A stretch of 64,000 nucleotides of DNA from Xanthomonas sp. (GTDB taxonomy: Bacteria; Pseudomonadota; Gammaproteobacteria; Xanthomonadales; Xanthomonadaceae). Numbering within the stretch: the first letter of the stretch is position 1; every line of letters starts with the position of its first letter. The stretch is taken from contig NZ_JAFIWC010000001.1 of assembly GCF_017163755.1 (NCBI RefSeq), positions 248,001 through 312,000 of the forward strand, written 5' to 3'. The position numbers were made by a program, and so were the translations under genes. Of the stretch, positions 56,239 through 64,000 are shown in pieces. Under the pieces are notes generated by a model. That model was not told the DNA's origin and made no database searches. It was given only the letters and a program-made list of their open reading frames with translations.

Positions 56239-59205
56239 TCACCCCACGCAAACCCGGTCGCGTCCTTCGCTCTTGGCCCGGTACAAGGCCACGTCCGCGC
56301 GCTGCAGCAGCTGGTCCGCGGTTTCGCCCTCGGCCAAGGCCACCAGCCCGCCGCTGAAGGTGACCCGCAGCGTCGGCGCGTCGGCCCACTGCGCGCGCGC
56401 GTGGAAGCGCGCGCGCATGCGCTGCGCCACGCGCTCGGCCTCGGCCAGCGGGGTATCGGCGAGCAGCACCGCGAATTCCTCGCCGCCCATGCGCGCCGGC
56501 ACATCCTCGGCGCGGCACGCCTCGGCCAGCAGGCGCCCGACCTCGCGCAGCACCGCATCGCCGACCGCGTGCGAATGGCCGTCGTTGATCTGCTTGAACC
56601 GGTCGATGTCCAGCACCAGCAGGCACAGCGGCAGGCCGCTGCGCTGCGCGCGGGCGATGCCGCGCGCCAGCGCGTCGTCGAAGTGGCGGCGGTTGGGCAA
56701 CGCGGTCAGCGCGTCCTCGTGCGCCTGGCGCTCGAACGCGTCGGCCTGGCGCTGCAGTTCGTCCAGCAACCGGCTCTTCTCGGTGTCGGCGGCCAGCAGG
56801 CGTTCGGTCTGCAGCCGCAGGTCGCCGGTCCGCTGCTCGACCAGCCGCTCCAGGCGCAGGTTGCGGCGCTTGTAGCGCGCGATCAGGTAGCGGTACAGCG
56901 CCACCAGCGCGACCAGCAGCGCCAGCGCCGCGCCGGCCTGCACGCTGCGCCGCTGCCACCACAGCGGCGCGACGGAAAAGCGCCAGCGCGCTTCGTGGTC
57001 GCTCCAGCGCCCGTCGGCGTGCGCGGCGGCCACCCGCAGCGTGTAGTCGCCGGGCGGCAGGCCGATGAACTCGACGCTGCGCTGCTGCCCGCGCTCCACC
57101 CAGCCGCTGTCCAGCCCGTCCAGCCGGGTGCGGTAGCGGATGCGCTCGGGCAGCAGGTAGCTCAGGCCGACGTACGACACCGCGATGCGCTGGCCGCCCG
57201 GCAGCCGCGACTGCTGCCGCCACGGGAACGCGTGTCCGTCCAGGCGCACGTTCTCGATCACCGCCGGCGGCGGCAGGTGCTCGCGAAACCGCTGCAGGCG
57301 CCGCGGATCGACGCTGCTGAGGCCGCCGGCGGTCACCAGCCACACGCTGCCGTCGCCGCGCAGGATCGCCGACGGCCCGGAACTGCCGTTGGCCTGCGAG
57401 TTGGCCATGCCGTCGATCTCATTGTAGCGCGCCACCTGCAATCTGCCGCCGCGTCCATCGGCGGCCGCGTTCAGCGCCGCCGGCGTGGTCCGCAGCACGC
57501 CGCGGTTGCTGGTGATCCATACGTCGCCCTGGCGGTCGCGCACCAGCTGGAACAGCGCGTCCACCGGCATCCCCTGCTCCAGCCCGACCCGCGCCAGGCG
57601 GCCGTCGCGATAGCGGTGCAGGCCGCGGTCGGTGGAGATCCACACGTCGCCGTCCATGCCCTGGAAACCGAACACGGTGCGCGCGCCACCGAGCGGCTCC
57701 AGCGCCAGCCGCTCCACGCGCTCGCCGCGCAGCGCCGCGGCGCCTTCGACCGAACCGATCCACAGCGCGCCGTCGATGCTGGCCAGCGCGGTGATCAAGC
57801 CCTGCGGCAGCCCGGGCACGCGCGGACTGCTCGCCTGCTCGCCGTCGATGCGCACCAGGCCGCGTTGGGTGCCGATCCATACCGTGCCGGCGGCATCGAC
57901 GGCGATGGTGCGCACGTGCCCGCTGGGCAGGCCGTCGGCCTGCCCGTAGTGGCGGCGCACGCGGCCGTCGCGCAACCGGTACACGCCGTCGGCGTAGGTG
58001 CCGACCCACAGGTCGCCGTCGGCGCCGCGCGCCAGGCTCAGCACCGATGGCGCCTTGCCGCCCGGCGTGCGCAGCGCGACCGGCGCGATGCGGCCGTCGC
58101 CATCCATCCGGTCCAGGCCGGCCGCGCTGCCGATCCACAGCGCGCCGTCGGGCGCTTCCAGCACCGCGCGCAGGTAGTCGCCGCTGAGCCCGTCGCGGCG
58201 GGTGTAGCTGGTGAACAGGGTCTCGCGCAGCCGGAACAGGCCGCCGTTGGCGCCGATCCACAGGCTGCCTTCGGCGTCCTCCAGCAGGCTGACCACGCGC
58301 CCGTTCGGCAGCAGGTCGCCGGCCGGCAGGTGCTCCACGCCATGGCGGCCGATGCGCAACAGGCCCTGGTTCTCGGTGCCCAGCCACAGTTCGCCGTTGC
58401 GGTCGCGCAGCATCGCGGTGAAGTGGCCCTGGCCGGGAATGCGCGCGACCCGCACCGCGCGCTCGCCCTGCAGACGGTAGATGTCCTCGCCGGCCACCAG
58501 CCACAGCGTGCCGTCGGCGGCGCGGTACGGCCACGCCAGTCCCGGCGGCAGCCCGAACGCGGCCGGGGCGCGGCGCAGCTGTCCGCGTTCGTCGCGAAGC
58601 AGCAACCCGTCCAGGCTGCCGATCCACACCCGGTCGCGCGCATCGATGGCCAGGTGCGGGAAGCTGGCCGCCAGCGGCACGCCCGGCGGCGGCGGCTGGT
58701 AGTCGAAGCGGCCGTCTGGCCACAGGCAGCCCAGCCCGTTGCCTTCGAACAGCAGCCACATGCGGCCGTGGCGGTCCTGCGCCATGGCGTGGATCAGCGC
58801 GCGCGGCCAGCCCGGCGGCTGCACCCAGAAGCGCCAGCGGCCATCGCGGCCGTAGCGGCCCAGGTTGCCGCGCGAATCGCTCAGCCACAGCGCGCCGTCG
58901 CGGTCGGCGTACAGCGCGCCCACGCCGTTGTCGGGCAGCCCCGGGCGCGTGCCGCGGTCGATCACCGCGAAGTCCAGGCCGTTGTAGCGGACCAGCCCCT
59001 CCCAGGTGGCGAACCACAGCTGGCCGTCGGGGGTCTGCGCCAGGTCGCGCAGCGAGTTGTGCGGCAGGCCGTCGCGCGAGGTCCACGCGTCCACCGCATA
59101 GTCGCGCAGCGGCGGCGGACCGGCGTCGCCGGCCGACGCCGCACCGGCCAGCCACCACAGCAGCAACGACAGCGCAGGCACGCCGCGCAGCCACGCCCGC
59201 CGCAT
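56239..59205 (-). CDS. Propeller-sensor membrane diguanylate cyclase (Reg_prop, Y_Y_Y, GGDEF)
   Basis: 988 residues from the ATG at 59205 (signal peptide MRRAWLRGVPALSLLLWWLA, ending ASAGDA). The periplasmic part has about 13 two-component-propeller repeats of the type DGALWIGSxxGL, then a Y_Y_Y domain (RYRTRLDGLDSGWVERGQQR, GDYTLRVAAAH). One TM about 755-775, a short coiled coil and a C-terminal GGDEF domain follow. The active site is GGEEF (907-911), and an RxxD inhibitory site (RAED) sits five residues before it, so it should make c-di-GMP and be feedback-inhibited. Monocistronic. Longer in-frame starts upstream give an unlikely charged leader. Confidence 0.93.
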   Translation of the reverse strand: MRRAWLRGVPALSLLLWWLAGAASAGDAGPPPLRDYAVDAWTSRDGLPHNSLRDLAQTPDGQLWFATWEGLVRYNGLDFAVIDRGTRPGLPDNGVGALYADRDGALWLSDSRGNLGRYGRDGRWRFWVQPPGWPRALIHAMAQDRHGRMWLLFEGNGLGCLWPDGRFDYQPPPPGVPLAASFPHLAIDARDRVWIGSLDGLLLRDERGQLRRAPAAFGLPPGLAWPYRAADGTLWLVAGEDIYRLQGERAVRVARIPGQGHFTAMLRDRNGELWLGTENQGLLRIGRHGVEHLPAGDLLPNGRVVSLLEDAEGSLWIGANGGLFRLRETLFTSYTRRDGLSGDYLRAVLEAPDGALWIGSAAGLDRMDGDGRIAPVALRTPGGKAPSVLSLARGADGDLWVGTYADGVYRLRDGRVRRHYGQADGLPSGHVRTIAVDAAGTVWIGTQRGLVRIDGEQASSPRVPGLPQGLITALASIDGALWIGSVEGAAALRGERVERLALEPLGGARTVFGFQGMDGDVWISTDRGLHRYRDGRLARVGLEQGMPVDALFQLVRDRQGDVWITSNRGVLRTTPAALNAAADGRGGRLQVARYNEIDGMANSQANGSSGPSAILRGDGSVWLVTAGGLSSVDPRRLQRFREHLPPPAVIENVRLDGHAFPWRQQSRLPGGQRIAVSYVGLSYLLPERIRYRTRLDGLDSGWVERGQQRSVEFIGLPPGDYTLRVAAAHADGRWSDHEARWRFSVAPLWWQRRSVQAGAALALLVALVALYRYLIARYKRRNLRLERLVEQRTGDLRLQTERLLAADTEKSRLLDELQRQADAFERQAHEDALTALPNRRHFDDALARGIARAQRSGLPLCLLVLDIDRFKQINDGHSHAVGDAVLREVGRLLAEACRAEDVPARMGGEEFAVLLADTPLAEAERVAQRMRARFHARAQWADAPTLRVTFSGGLVALAEGETADQLLQRADVALYRAKSEGRDRVCVG

Positions 59206-59579
59206 GCGCCAACGCCGTGGCGCAGGCGCCTGTGCGATCGCCGCGGCACTCACCGCAGCGGCGCTCCGCGCCCTGCGCGGGCCAGCGGCATGCGGGATTC
59301 GGGGCGCGTGCATCGATCCGGAACGACGGCGCAGGGGTGACGCTGGCTCATTGCCGCAACGAAGGCGCGAAGGGGACGCTTATGGTAGGCAAAAACTCCG
59401 CTGCGCGGGCGTCCCCGTCCGCAAGCAGGGCCAGCGCTGCCGCCTGGACTGCCGGCCGAACGGCTGGGATGGCGCCCGACCTGCATGGCCGGACTGCGCC
59501 TGCGAGGCACCGGCCATGCAGCCGCGGACGTTCGCAGCGGAACCTGTCGCCGCCGACCTCCTTGCCGGCGAACGCCGCT
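59206..59579. other. Intergenic stretch without a recognised gene
   Basis: 374 bases between the diguanylate cyclase start and the rlmB stop. No protein-like frame, RNA gene or repeat was recognised on either strand. It should contain the cyclase promoter. Confidence 0.5.
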
Positions 59580-60323
59580 TCAGCCGCGCTGTCGCACCGC
59601 CTCGAACAGGGTCACGCCGGCGGCGACCGACACGTTGAGGCTTTCGATGTCGCCCGGCATCGGGATCTTGACCAGGCCGTCGCAGTGCTCGCGGGTCAGC
59701 CGGCGCAGGCCGTCGGATTCGCCGCCCAGCACCAGCGCCACGTTGCCGCGCAGGTCCTGCGCGTACAGCGAGGTCTCGGCGTCGCCGACCAGGCCGTAGA
59801 TCCACACGCCCTGCTTCTGCAGGTCGCGCAGGCAGCGCGCCAGGTTGGTCACCGCCACGATCGGGATGCGGTCGGCGGCGCCGGCGGAGGTCTTGCGCAC
59901 GGTGGCGTTGACCGGCGCCGACTTGTCCTTCGGGATCACCACCGCGGTCGCGCCGGCCGCGGCCGCGCTGCGCAGGCAGGCGCCGAGGTTGTGCGGGTCC
60001 TGCACGCCGTCGAGCACCAGCAGCAGCGCGCGCCCCTCGGCGGCGGCGACCAGCCCTTCCAGTTCGTTCTCGCCCCAGGTGCGCGCGGCGGCATAGCGCG
60101 CCGCCACGCCCTGGTGCCGCACCGAACCGCCGACCCCATCCAGCGCCTGGGTGTTGACCCGGCGCACCTCGATGCCCTTGCGCCGCGCGTTCTCCTCGAT
60201 CTCGACCAGCCGCGGGTTCTTGCTGCCCGCCTCGATCAGCACTTCGCGCACGTTGTCGGCGTCGTTCTCGATCGACGATGCCACGGCGTTGACGCCGACG
60301 ATCCACGGGTTCTGCTTGCTCAT
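59580..60323 (-). CDS. rlmB: 23S rRNA (Gm2251) 2'-O-methyltransferase RlmB
   Basis: 247 residues, SpoU/TrmH-family trefoil-knot methyltransferase. An N-terminal L30e-like substrate domain is followed by the three SpoU motifs: LLLVLDGVQDPHNLGACLRS, NVALVLGGESDGLRRLTREH and PMPGDIESLNVSVAAGVTLF. It methylates G2251 in the peptidyl-transferase P loop. Start MSKQNPWIVGVNAVASSIEN at 60323. RNase R usually precedes rlmB in gammaproteobacteria; here two small genes lie between them. Confidence 0.95.
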   Translation of the reverse strand: MSKQNPWIVGVNAVASSIENDADNVREVLIEAGSKNPRLVEIEENARRKGIEVRRVNTQALDGVGGSVRHQGVAARYAAARTWGENELEGLVAAAEGRALLLVLDGVQDPHNLGACLRSAAAAGATAVVIPKDKSAPVNATVRKTSAGAADRIPIVAVTNLARCLRDLQKQGVWIYGLVGDAETSLYAQDLRGNVALVLGGESDGLRRLTREHCDGLVKIPMPGDIESLNVSVAAGVTLFEAVRQRG

Positions 60324-60521
60324 GAGGCGGGGACTGCGAGGAAGGAAAGCGGGAATGGTAGGCGTTGCCGGCGCCCACGTCACATCGCCGGCGCGCGGGC
60401 TGGACCGCGCCCGCCTCCATGCGGTCCGCATCCGGGGGCCAAGCGCGCAGAAGTCCTGTCGCGAACGTGCGCCCACCGCGCGCGATTTACAGAAAGCCGC
60501 ATGGAACGGCAGCACTCCGGC

Positions 60522-60992
60522 TCAGGCGGGCCAGCGCTCGGTGTCGTGGTCCGGATGCTGGTGCGACACCACCTGCGCCAGGAACGGCGCAGCGTCCAGG
60601 TCGGCATCGGTGCGGATCGCCGGCAACCGGTGCAGGCCGTCCACGAACGGCAGTTTGCCCTCCAGCCCGTACTGGATCCGCGGCGGCAGCGCCGCCGGGT
60701 CGTCGAACGCGCCGGCGGCCACCGCGACGCCGTCCGGCGCCTCGTAGGTCAGCGGCGTGCCGCAGTCGGCGCAGAAACCGCGCCGCACCAGATTGGAAGA
60801 CTGGAAATGCTTCGGCGCCCCGCGCGTCCACACCAGTTCCGCGCCGCGCGTGGATACCAGCGGCGCGTAGTAGGCGCCGAACGCCTTCTGGCACATCCGG
60901 CAATGGCAGATCGAGGCGTCGTCGAGCCGGCCGCGCACCCGGAAGCGCACCGCACCGCACTGGCAACCGCCGCTGTAGTCGTCATGGTCCAT
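60522..60992 (-). CDS. GFA family (glutathione-dependent formaldehyde-activating-like) protein
   Basis: 156 residues (MDHDDYSGGCQCGAVRFRVR). Zinc-binding cysteines match GFA: C10/C12 (CQCG), C29/C31/C34 (SICHCRMCQ) and C74/C77 (GFCADCGTPL). The family binds two zinc ions; some members add glutathione to formaldehyde, most are uncharacterised. It lies between rlmB and the unknown gene at 61117, on the same strand as rnr, and could be transcribed with them. Confidence 0.92.
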   Translation of the reverse strand: MDHDDYSGGCQCGAVRFRVRGRLDDASICHCRMCQKAFGAYYAPLVSTRGAELVWTRGAPKHFQSSNLVRRGFCADCGTPLTYEAPDGVAVAAGAFDDPAALPPRIQYGLEGKLPFVDGLHRLPAIRTDADLDAAPFLAQVVSHQHPDHDTERWPA

Positions 60993-61116
60993 GCATGCCC
61001 CTTGGTTGCGGACTTGGCGCTTGGCCGGCCCAAACTGTTTTACCAGAACGTCGCGATACAGACTGTGGAACGCGTGCAGCTTGCACAAGGCGCGCCTGCC
61101 GCGCCGCAGGAGCGAC

Positions 61117-61791
61117 TCATTCTGCGCCGCCCGGATCGCGAAGCGGCATTTCGAACGCCACGTGGCCCAGGCGATTGCTGACCCGGTAAGCGCCTTCGCC
61201 GAGTTCTGCGGATTTAAACAGCTCGCGCCGGTCGATGAATCCCGGTACCTCGTGCATCCAGACCCGTTCTGCCTTTGCGTCCCCTTGGCTCGCGACTTCG
61301 CAATACCAGGCTTCGCCAACGTCGGAATTCAACAGCTTGAACACAGTGACCTTCCGCTTGCCGTCCTTGCTGCGTTTTGCAAGCCTTTTGATCGGAATCA
61401 GCAAGCGGAAACCGGCATTCAAGACCGAATCAGCGGTGGATTCCACGAGCTTGACGAGCCCATCGCCGCCACTCCTTTGGGCAATTGCAACCAGCGCGCC
61501 GCGCAGTTCTTCCAATAGCCTGATGTCCTGGCCCGGCCGGTCCAACGACAAAAAATGCTCGAAGTCGAAGTCTTCAACAAAGACGTTGGTCACGCCCAAC
61601 ACGTTGTCGAACACGGCCTCGTTGCCGCGCGGACCCAGCGACACCACGATCTTGCTGGAGCCGTTGATCTCCATCTTCGGCAGCAGCGCCATGAACATCT
61701 GTGTGATGTGATGGCTCGACCGACGAATACGGCCGTTCTCCGGGAGAACGGCCGCGTCGCTTTCCTGCAGGACGAGCAGATTCAGATGCAT
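61117..61791 (-). CDS. Unrecognised protein downstream of rnr
   Basis: 224 residues from MHLNLLVLQESDAAVLPENG. No known domain was recognised. It is a soluble alpha/beta-like sequence with a leading strand (HLNLLVLQE), a middle VVSLGPRGNEAVFDNVLGVT, a basic stretch (IPIKRLAKRSKDGKRKVTVF) and an acidic tail. Base and codon use are clearly less GC-rich than the flanking genes (codons such as AAA, TTT, ATT, ACA), suggesting later acquisition. It begins 101 bases after the rnr stop. Confidence 0.75.
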   Translation of the reverse strand: MHLNLLVLQESDAAVLPENGRIRRSSHHITQMFMALLPKMEINGSSKIVVSLGPRGNEAVFDNVLGVTNVFVEDFDFEHFLSLDRPGQDIRLLEELRGALVAIAQRSGGDGLVKLVESTADSVLNAGFRLLIPIKRLAKRSKDGKRKVTVFKLLNSDVGEAWYCEVASQGDAKAERVWMHEVPGFIDRRELFKSAELGEGAYRVSNRLGHVAFEMPLRDPGGAE

Positions 61792-61892
61792 TGCTGTTCG
61801 CAACCATGAACCACATCGCGCGCGGCATGCCCGCCGCGCGCCACTTGCGCGATCGCGGCGGCCGCTGGGCGGCCCACCGCGATCCTGCGCCG

Positions 61893-64000
61893 TCAGTACT
61901 TCTTTTTCTTGCGCTTGGCCGGCTGCTGCTGCCCGCGTTCCGGCGGCGGCGGCATGGCGGTCATCGGCTCGCCTTCCACCACCAGGCGGAAGTCGATCTT
62001 GCGCTCTTCCATGCTGGCCTTGAGCACCAGGATGCGGACCCGGTCGCCGAGCCGGAACTGCATGCCGCGGCGCTCGCCGGACAGGGTCTTGCGCACCGCG
62101 TCGAACTGGTAATAGTCCTGCGGCAGCTGGGTCACGTGGATCAGGCCGTTGACCTTGGACTGGTCCAGTTCCACGAACAGGCCGAAGCTGGTGACGCCGC
62201 TGACCACGCCGTCGAACTGGCCGCCGACGTGCTTCTCCATCCATGCCGCGCGGTAGCGCTCGTCGACCTCGCGCTCGGCCTCGTCGGCGCGGCGCTCGCG
62301 CTCGGAGCACTGCAGCGCCAGCGCCGCCATCTCGCGCGGCGAGTACAGGTACTTGTCCGGCGCACCACGGGTCAGCGCGTACTTGATCGCGCGGTGCACC
62401 AGCAGGTCCGGATAGCGGCGGATCGGCGAGGTGAAGTGCGCGTACGCCTCCAGCGCCAGGCCGAAATGGCCGGCGTTGTCCGGCGAGTACACCGCCATGC
62501 TCTGGCTGCGCAGCAGCACCGACTCCAGCAACGCCGCGTCCGGGCGCTCGCGCACCTTCTTCAGCAGCTTGGTGTAGTCGCCCGGCACCACCTTGCTCCA
62601 CGGCGGCAGGCTCAGCTTGAATTCCTTCAGGAACTCGAGCAGGTCCGCGTACTTGGACTCCGGCGGCCGCTCGTGCACGCGGTACGGCGCCGGGATGCGC
62701 GCCTCCAGCAGGTGCCGCGCCGCGGCCACGTTGGCGGCGATCATGCATTCCTCGATCAGCTTGTGCGCGTCGTTGCGCACCAGCATGCCGGCCTGGGTCA
62801 CTTCGCCGGTGTTGTCGAGCACGAAGCGCACTTCCGAGGTCTCGAACTCGATCGCGCCGCGGCGCGAACGCGCCTTGGCCAGCACGTGGAACAGCTGGTA
62901 CAGGCGCTCGATCTGCGGCAGCACCGCGGCCACGTCCTTGCGCACCTGTTCGTCTTTCTCGCCCACCGCCTGCCACACCTGGTCGTAGGTGAGCCGCGCA
63001 TGCGAATTCATCACCGCCTCGTAGAAGCGCGCGCCGGCCACCTCGCCCTGGCGATCGATCTGCATGTCGCAGACGAAGCACATGCGGTCGACCTTGGGAT
63101 TGAGCGAACAGATGCCGTTGGACAGCGTCTCCGGCAGCATCGGCACCACGAAGCCGGGGAAGTACACCGAGGTCGCGCGGCGGATCGCTTCCGCGTCCAG
63201 CGGCGTGCCCGGGCGCACGTAATGCGACACGTCGGCGATGGCCACCACCAGGCGGAAGCCCTCGGCGTTTGGCTCGCAGTACACCGCGTCGTCGAAATCC
63301 TTGGCGTCGGCGCCGTCGATGGTCACCAGCGGCGTCTGCCGCAGGTCCACGCGGCCCTTGATCGCCGCCGGCTCCACCGTCATCGGCACCGCCGCGGCTT
63401 CGTCGAGCACCGCCTGCGGGAATTCGTACGGCAGCTCGCGGCCGTGGATCGCAGTCTCCACCACCAGCGACGGGGTCAGCTTGTCGCCGAGCACGGCGAT
63501 GATCTTGCCGATCGGCGGGCGCCGCCCGTCCGGGGTGGAGGTCAGTTCGCACACCACCAGCTGGCCGTCGCGGGCCTCGCCCATCGCATCGGTCGGGATC
63601 TGGATGTTGCGCTGGATGCGCTTGTCGTCCGGCACCACGTAGGCGATGCCGCCCTCCATGCTGAAGCGGCCGATCAGCCGGCTCAGGCCGCGCTCGATCA
63701 CCCGCGCGATGCTGCCTTCGCGGCGGCCGCGGCGGTCGATGCCGGTGACGTTGGCCAGCGCGCGGTCGCCATGCAGCACCTTGCGCATTTCGTACGGCGG
63801 CAGGAACAGGTCGTCGCCGCCCTCGTCCGGGCGCAGGAAGCCGAAGCCGTCGGGATTGGCGATCACCACGCCGGGGATCAGGTTGGTCTGCTGCACCGGC
63901 GCGTAGCCGCCGCGGCGGTTCTGCACCAGCTGCGCCTCGCGCAGCATCGCGCCCAGGCGCTTGCTCAACGCCTCCATGCGCGTGGGCTCGGTCAGGCCGA
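61893..64000 (-). CDS. rnr: Ribonuclease R, 5' end outside window
   Basis: 702 residues are visible; the reading frame continues beyond 64000 (GLTEPTRMEALSKRLGAML), so the ATG at 63977 is internal to the N-terminal winged helix. Domains: end of the HTH; cold-shock/OB domains (LIPGVVIANPDGFGFLRPDE); RNB exonuclease with DLRQTPLVTIDGADAKDFDD and RLVVAIADVSHYV; S1 domain (HVGGQFDGVVSGVTSFGLFV); lysine-rich end KRKKKKY. It is a processive 3'-5' exoribonuclease that degrades structured RNA and participates in trans-translation and rRNA quality control. Confidence 0.96.
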   Translation of the reverse strand, partial: GLTEPTRMEALSKRLGAMLREAQLVQNRRGGYAPVQQTNLIPGVVIANPDGFGFLRPDEGGDDLFLPPYEMRKVLHGDRALANVTGIDRRGRREGSIARVIERGLSRLIGRFSMEGGIAYVVPDDKRIQRNIQIPTDAMGEARDGQLVVCELTSTPDGRRPPIGKIIAVLGDKLTPSLVVETAIHGRELPYEFPQAVLDEAAAVPMTVEPAAIKGRVDLRQTPLVTIDGADAKDFDDAVYCEPNAEGFRLVVAIADVSHYVRPGTPLDAEAIRRATSVYFPGFVVPMLPETLSNGICSLNPKVDRMCFVCDMQIDRQGEVAGARFYEAVMNSHARLTYDQVWQAVGEKDEQVRKDVAAVLPQIERLYQLFHVLAKARSRRGAIEFETSEVRFVLDNTGEVTQAGMLVRNDAHKLIEECMIAANVAAARHLLEARIPAPYRVHERPPESKYADLLEFLKEFKLSLPPWSKVVPGDYTKLLKKVRERPDAALLESVLLRSQSMAVYSPDNAGHFGLALEAYAHFTSPIRRYPDLLVHRAIKYALTRGAPDKYLYSPREMAALALQCSERERRADEAEREVDERYRAAWMEKHVGGQFDGVVSGVTSFGLFVELDQSKVNGLIHVTQLPQDYYQFDAVRKTLSGERRGMQFRLGDRVRILVLKASMEERKIDFRLVVEGEPMTAMPPPPERGQQQPAKRKKKKY

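Noticed and set aside
56212-59340. 1042-codon + strand frame opposite the diguanylate cyclase
   Set aside because: Shadow of the propeller repeats; rich in Ala/Arg/His/Gln with no domain, while the minus strand has signal peptide, Y_Y_Y, TM and GGEEF in order.

Overview
This is a GC-rich (about 70 %) chromosomal segment of a gammaproteobacterium, most likely Xanthomonas or a close Xanthomonadaceae relative. That is inferred from the protein sequences, from the tandem pstS-pstS-pstC-pstA-pstB-phoU locus headed by an OprO-type porin, and from palindromic repeats with the core GTAGGAGCGGCTTC. No rRNA or tRNA gene was seen. Both window ends cut genes: an MFS transporter at the left and RNase R at the right.

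Left part (1-10 kb): an MHS-type symporter fragment, then a formate/oxalate-type module (OFA antiporter, FdhD, a YdeP-like molybdenum oxidoreductase and a very small winged-helix protein). It is divergent from a ModE-type regulator fused to a periplasmic-binding-like domain. Two small genes and a duplicated intergenic repeat follow; one repeat copy carries seven tandem heptamers. At 10-18 kb lie an orphan SMI1/KNR4 protein and a beta-alanine/polyamine degradation locus: PuuC-like dehydrogenase and PuuR-like regulator on one strand, and omega-aminotransferase, alanine dehydrogenase and (methyl)malonate-semialdehyde dehydrogenase on the other. Together these can take an aminoaldehyde to acetyl-CoA while recycling pyruvate.

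Middle (18-43 kb): small conserved genes, a ParB-like protein, DUF445, a CHASE hybrid sensor kinase followed by an HD-GYP response regulator, and an IS110-family element. The element sits inside a palindromic repeat. Its 5' non-coding end folds into two hairpins whose loops match its own target and donor ends, as expected for a bridge RNA. Then come rlmKL, an ABC-F ATPase, a block of housekeeping genes (MOSC, AmpD-type amidase, sulfurtransferase, DUF1289-Nudix fusion, FKBP isomerase, enoyl-CoA hydratase, endonuclease III) and a SulP transporter with a beta-carbonic anhydrase.

Right part (43-64 kb): the phosphate regulon (OprO-like porin, two PstS proteins, PstCAB, PhoU) with 11-bp phased Pho-box-like repeats before the porin and both pstS genes. 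An RcnB-like protein and a three-gene MNIO/DUF2063 copper-peptide (HvfABC/bufferin-type) operon follow. Then come RNase T, a GyrI-like protein, a propeller-sensor diguanylate cyclase, rlmB, a GFA protein, an unrecognised protein and rnr.
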